A DNA stretch of 64,000 nt. Source: Leptothrix discophora. GTDB taxonomy: Bacteria; Pseudomonadota; Gammaproteobacteria; Burkholderiales; Burkholderiaceae_C. How positions within the stretch are numbered: position 1 is the stretch's first letter; every line of letters begins with the position of its first letter. Shown one piece after another: positions 61,542 through 64,000 of this stretch. The notes below the pieces were generated by a model. That model did no database searches and was not told the origin of the DNA. It saw only the letters and a list, made by a program, of their open reading frames with translations. The position numbers and the translations under genes were made by a program. The stretch is taken from contig NZ_JAUZEE010000001.1 of assembly GCF_030705305.1 (NCBI RefSeq), forward strand, positions 1 to 64,000. The letters are read 5' to 3'.

Positions 61542-62390
61542 TCAGACCGCCACCGGGGCCTTGATGGCCGGGTGGTGCAGGTAGTCGCGCACCTCGAAGT
61601 CGTCGAAGGCGTAGTCGAAGATCGACCCGGGCCGGCGCCGGATGTGCAGCGTCGGATAGGGGTGGGGCGTGCGCGCGAGCTGGGTCTCGACCTGCTCGAC
61701 GTGGTTGTCGTAGATGTGGCAATCGCCGCCGGTCCAGATGAAGTCGCCGACGTCCAGGTCGCACTGCTGCGCCAGCATGTGGGTCAGCAGCGCGTAGCTG
61801 GCGATGTTGAAGGGCACGCCCAGGAAGATGTCGGCCGAGCGCTGGTAGAGCTGGCAGCTGAGCCGGCCGCGCCCGCCCGGCTCGGTGGCCGGCGCGACGT
61901 AGAACTGGAAGAAGGCGTGGCAGGGCATCAGCGCCATCTTCGGCAGGTCGGCCACGTTCCAGGCGCTGACGATGATGCGGCGCGAGTCCGGGTTGCTGCG
62001 CAGGGTCTGGACGACCTCGGCGATCTGGTCGATCGAGCCGCCATCGGTGGTCGGCCAGCTGCGCCACTGCACGCCGTAGACGGGGCCCAGGTCGCCATCG
62101 TCGGCCGCCCACTCGTCCCAGATCGTGCAGTCGCGGTCCTGCAGCCACTTCACGTTGCGCTCGCCACGCAGGAACCACAGCAGTTCCAGGATGATCGATT
62201 TCAGGTGGACCTTCTTGGTCGTCACCAGCGGAAAGCCTTCGGTGAGATCGAAGCGCATCTGGTGCCCGAACACGCTGCGCGTGCCGGTGCCGGTGCGGTC
62301 ACCCTTGGCCACGCCGTGGTCGCGCACATGGCGCATGAAGTCTTCGTACTGGCTGCGGACGGGGCGCGTGGCGTGCATGGGGGCGTGCAT
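61542..62390 (-). CDS. thyA: Thymidylate synthase
   Basis: The 282-residue enzyme methylates dUMP to dTMP using methylene-tetrahydrofolate. The signature [20 protein letters not shown], the catalytic Cys in [35 protein letters not shown] and the [10 protein letters not shown] segment are conserved, and the C-terminus ends KAPVAV as in most ThyA. Start at [10 protein letters not shown]; the second ATG (62378) is equally plausible. It heads a thyA-folA pair. Confidence 0.98.
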   Translation of the reverse strand: MHAPMHATRPVRSQYEDFMRHVRDHGVAKGDRTGTGTRSVFGHQMRFDLTEGFPLVTTKKVHLKSIILELLWFLRGERNVKWLQDRDCTIWDEWAADDGDLGPVYGVQWRSWPTTDGGSIDQIAEVVQTLRSNPDSRRIIVSAWNVADLPKMALMPCHAFFQFYVAPATEPGGRGRLSCQLYQRSADIFLGVPFNIASYALLTHMLAQQCDLDVGDFIWTGGDCHIYDNHVEQVETQLARTPHPYPTLHIRRRPGSIFDYAFDDFEVRDYLHHPAIKAPVAV

Positions 62391-62451
62391 GGGGCGGACG
62401 TCCGGGCGGACGCGTGGCGGCGGGGCTGAAGCGGCCGGATTCTAGGGTTGG

Positions 62452-62483
62452 GCGTCGGGCGAGGGCAGGGCCCTGCCCGACGC
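62452..62483 (-). terminator. Hairpin downstream of uspA
   Basis: GCGTCGGGC pairs with GCCCGACGC around an inner GGGCAGGGCCCTGCCC palindrome, 36 bp beyond the uspA stop and ahead of thyA. It probably separates the two transcripts. Confidence 0.55.
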
Positions 62484-62518
62484 GGCCGGACCCACCGGCC
62501 CAGCGCCGCGACACCCCA

Positions 62519-62956
62519 TCAGCGCCAGACGATCACCGGCGTGCGCGAGTGCGTCAGCACCCGCTGCGTCTCGCTGCCCAGCAGCAGCCCGGCCATGCCC
62601 TTGCGGCCATGCGAGGCCATGCCGATCAGGTCGCAGCCGCGCTGTTCGGCCACGCCGCAGATCTTCTGATAGGGGTGATCGCTGACTTCCATCAGCGTCT
62701 CGCAGGTCACCCCGGCCTCGGCCGCCGTGCGGGCGATGAAGGCCAGGAAGCGATCGCCGTGGGCCCGCCGATCCGCCGCCCAGGTGGCCTCGGTGTCCTC
62801 GATCACGTCGACCTGGTAGGTCAGGATGTGGAACTCCGGCGCGACGTACAGGCCGGTCACCCGCGCGCCGCACTGACGCGCCAGCTCGATGCCTCTGAAC
62901 ACCGCGCCTTCGGACAGCTTCGAACCGTCGGTCGGCAGCAGGATGTGGGCAAACAT
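62519..62956 (-). CDS. Universal stress protein
   Basis: The 145-residue protein is a single-domain UspA with ILLPTDGSKLSEGAVFRGIELA at the N-terminus and the ATP-binding pattern G-x2-G-x9-G-S in SHGRKGMAGLLLGSETQRVL near the C-terminus, so it is of the ATP-binding kind. It is cytoplasmic and stress induced in related bacteria. CAGTGCTGT/GGAGTGCT lies before the ATG. About 210 bp of non-coding sequence separates it from the next leftward gene. Confidence 0.93.
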   Translation of the reverse strand: MFAHILLPTDGSKLSEGAVFRGIELARQCGARVTGLYVAPEFHILTYQVDVIEDTEATWAADRRAHGDRFLAFIARTAAEAGVTCETLMEVSDHPYQKICGVAEQRGCDLIGMASHGRKGMAGLLLGSETQRVLTHSRTPVIVWR

Positions 62957-63165
62957 GACAGCACTCCTCCGTGGAACTGCCGGGTGCGACCGCCCAGGGG
63001 CGGTGACAAGCAGGGACGTCGGCGGCCGGTCCGGACCCGGCGAACGGGTCGGTCGTCACCGCCGACTCTATGCCTGGGTTTCCTTCCCGACAACCGGAGA
63101 TCGAGCCGGTCGTGTCGCAGCGGGATTCAGGTCAGCCGCTCATTTCACCCGCTCACGCCAGCCGC

Positions 63166-64000
63166 TCACTTCGGCCGCCTCACCGCTGGCACCGGCGTTT
63201 CCAGCACCGGCGGCGGCGCGGCACCGGTGGATCGCAGGGCCGACAGCAGCGGCGTGCGCAGCGGCCCGATCGCGCTGGTCTGCCCTTCGTTGGCCGCACG
63301 CGCGACGACCTTCAGCGACTTCACGGCCGCCAGCAGCGAGGACTCGCCCTGCTGGCCAAGGTCGATCAGCAGCACCGGCGCGTGATCCGCCACCACCAGG
63401 CGACCGGCGGCCGAACGCTGCACCAGCTCGCCCAGCGGCTGGCGTGTCGTCGCCAGGAAGGGCCCGAGGCCGCGCAGCCGCTGCGCCATGCGAGGCTGGC
63501 CCGCCAGCACCACCCGCAGCAGATCCAGGTGGGCGCGCGACTTGATCAGGTCGACCTCCGCCAGCGACAGCGGCGCCGGCCGTGCGGCGGCCTCGGCCGT
63601 CGACAGCGTCTGGCGTGCCGTGCGCGGCCAGGCCGGCACCAGGAACTGGTGCACCGCCGCCAGCGCCGCGTCGGCCTCCGGGCCGTCCTCGGCCTGCACC
63701 TCGGCCAGCAGCCGCACCATGGCTTTCTGCGCCCGCGACTTCGGGCCAGCGTGCGTCTTGCCGGCGGCCTGGCCCGCCGACATCCCGATGTCGCCCGCGA
63801 GCACATAGGTGTAGAGCGGCGTGCGGCGCTCGGTCCACGGCGCCATCGGCGCGCTGGACAAGGCCCGCCAGGTGGGCGGCGGCGGCACCGCCACCCGCGC
63901 CGCCGGCCCCGCGTCGGCCACCGCTGCCGATGCCGGCAGGTCACGAGCCGCCACCGCCGCATTCGCCGCATTCGCCAGGGGTTCCGTCCGGGGGCCGTCC
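63166..64000 (-). CDS. Unknown protein, partial at the window end
   Basis: The frame is open from the window edge to a stop at 63166, giving at least 278 residues, so the true start is probably outside the window; a GTG at 63954 is in frame but has no clear ribosome site. The visible part begins with short Ala-Asn repeats and Pro-rich sequence, then TERRTPLYTYVLAGDIGMSAGQAAGKTHAGP, a helical region, ARQTLSTAEAAARPAPLSLAEVDLI, and a C-terminal strand-helix part with RLVVADHAPVLLIDLGQQGESS. There is no membrane helix in this part. I recognise no family. The non-coding gap before uspA holds only short CCGCTCAC-type repeats at 63137-63170. Confidence 0.6.
   Translation of the reverse strand, partial: DGPRTEPLANAANAAVAARDLPASAAVADAGPAARVAVPPPPTWRALSSAPMAPWTERRTPLYTYVLAGDIGMSAGQAAGKTHAGPKSRAQKAMVRLLAEVQAEDGPEADAALAAVHQFLVPAWPRTARQTLSTAEAAARPAPLSLAEVDLIKSRAHLDLLRVVLAGQPRMAQRLRGLGPFLATTRQPLGELVQRSAAGRLVVADHAPVLLIDLGQQGESSLLAAVKSLKVVARAANEGQTSAIGPLRTPLLSALRSTGAAPPPVLETPVPAVRRPK

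Overview
The window is about 64 kb of GC-rich DNA from a betaproteobacterium, most likely Burkholderiales of the Leptothrix/Rubrivivax/Sphaerotilus kind. Support for this comes from two Bug-type tripartite-tricarboxylate receptors, the cysI-DUF934-cysH-cysD-cysN sulfate cluster, the ccoI-S-N-O-Q-P-G plus fnr-hemN block, and intergenic palindromes with a CCCCCTCGGGGGG core. The species placement is inference. I see no prophage, insertion sequence, rRNA or CRISPR array. One tRNA (Asn, GTT) is present.

Layout. 0.2-4.6 kb holds small stress or unknown proteins, an orphan antitoxin-like protein, a secreted Cys-repeat protein and a zinc alcohol dehydrogenase. 3.8-5.9 kb is a holin/endolysin-like pair with a 10-copy hexamer repeat. 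5.9-14 kb is signalling: a CheB-CheR-PAS fusion divergent from a PAS-GGDEF-EAL protein, then tRNA-Asn, a sensor kinase and a coupled periplasmic binding protein. 14-22.6 kb is leftward assimilatory sulfate reduction (tauE-like, cysI, DUF934, cysH, cysD, cysN, cobA) followed by fdxA and a ferredoxin-NADP reductase. 22.8-35.2 kb carries a patatin-like lipoprotein, DUF192 and the complete cbb3 oxidase cluster, with FNR and the anaerobic coproporphyrinogen oxidase HemN divergent at its end. Three FNR-type boxes precede ccoI, ccoN and hemN, so low-oxygen respiration and haem supply look like one regulon. 35.2-39.5 kb has a SafE-like protein, icd, a SUI1/YciH protein, a decayed flavoprotein and a KDG-type sugar kinase.

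39.8-46.1 kb is the least explained region. A leftward three-gene operon encodes a small membrane protein, a KAP-like P-loop NTPase with a transmembrane insert, and an 806-residue protein of unknown family. It is divergent from a 559-residue protein of unknown family. I regard this as the best candidate for an undescribed membrane-associated NTPase system. It is followed by an N-terminally truncated vanadium-haloperoxidase-like gene.

47.3-52.6 kb is a catabolic island: GntR regulator, Bug receptor, TIM-barrel hydrolase and second Bug receptor, joined by 4-bp overlaps, divergent from an FGGY kinase, with a perfect palindrome between them. 52.6-64 kb holds katG, a second true KAP NTPase with a (Gly-Asn-Asp)6 minisatellite, a large GGDEF-EAL protein, folA, thyA, a universal stress protein and a partial unknown gene running off the end.

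All calls come from reading the sequence and remembered family motifs. No database search was run.
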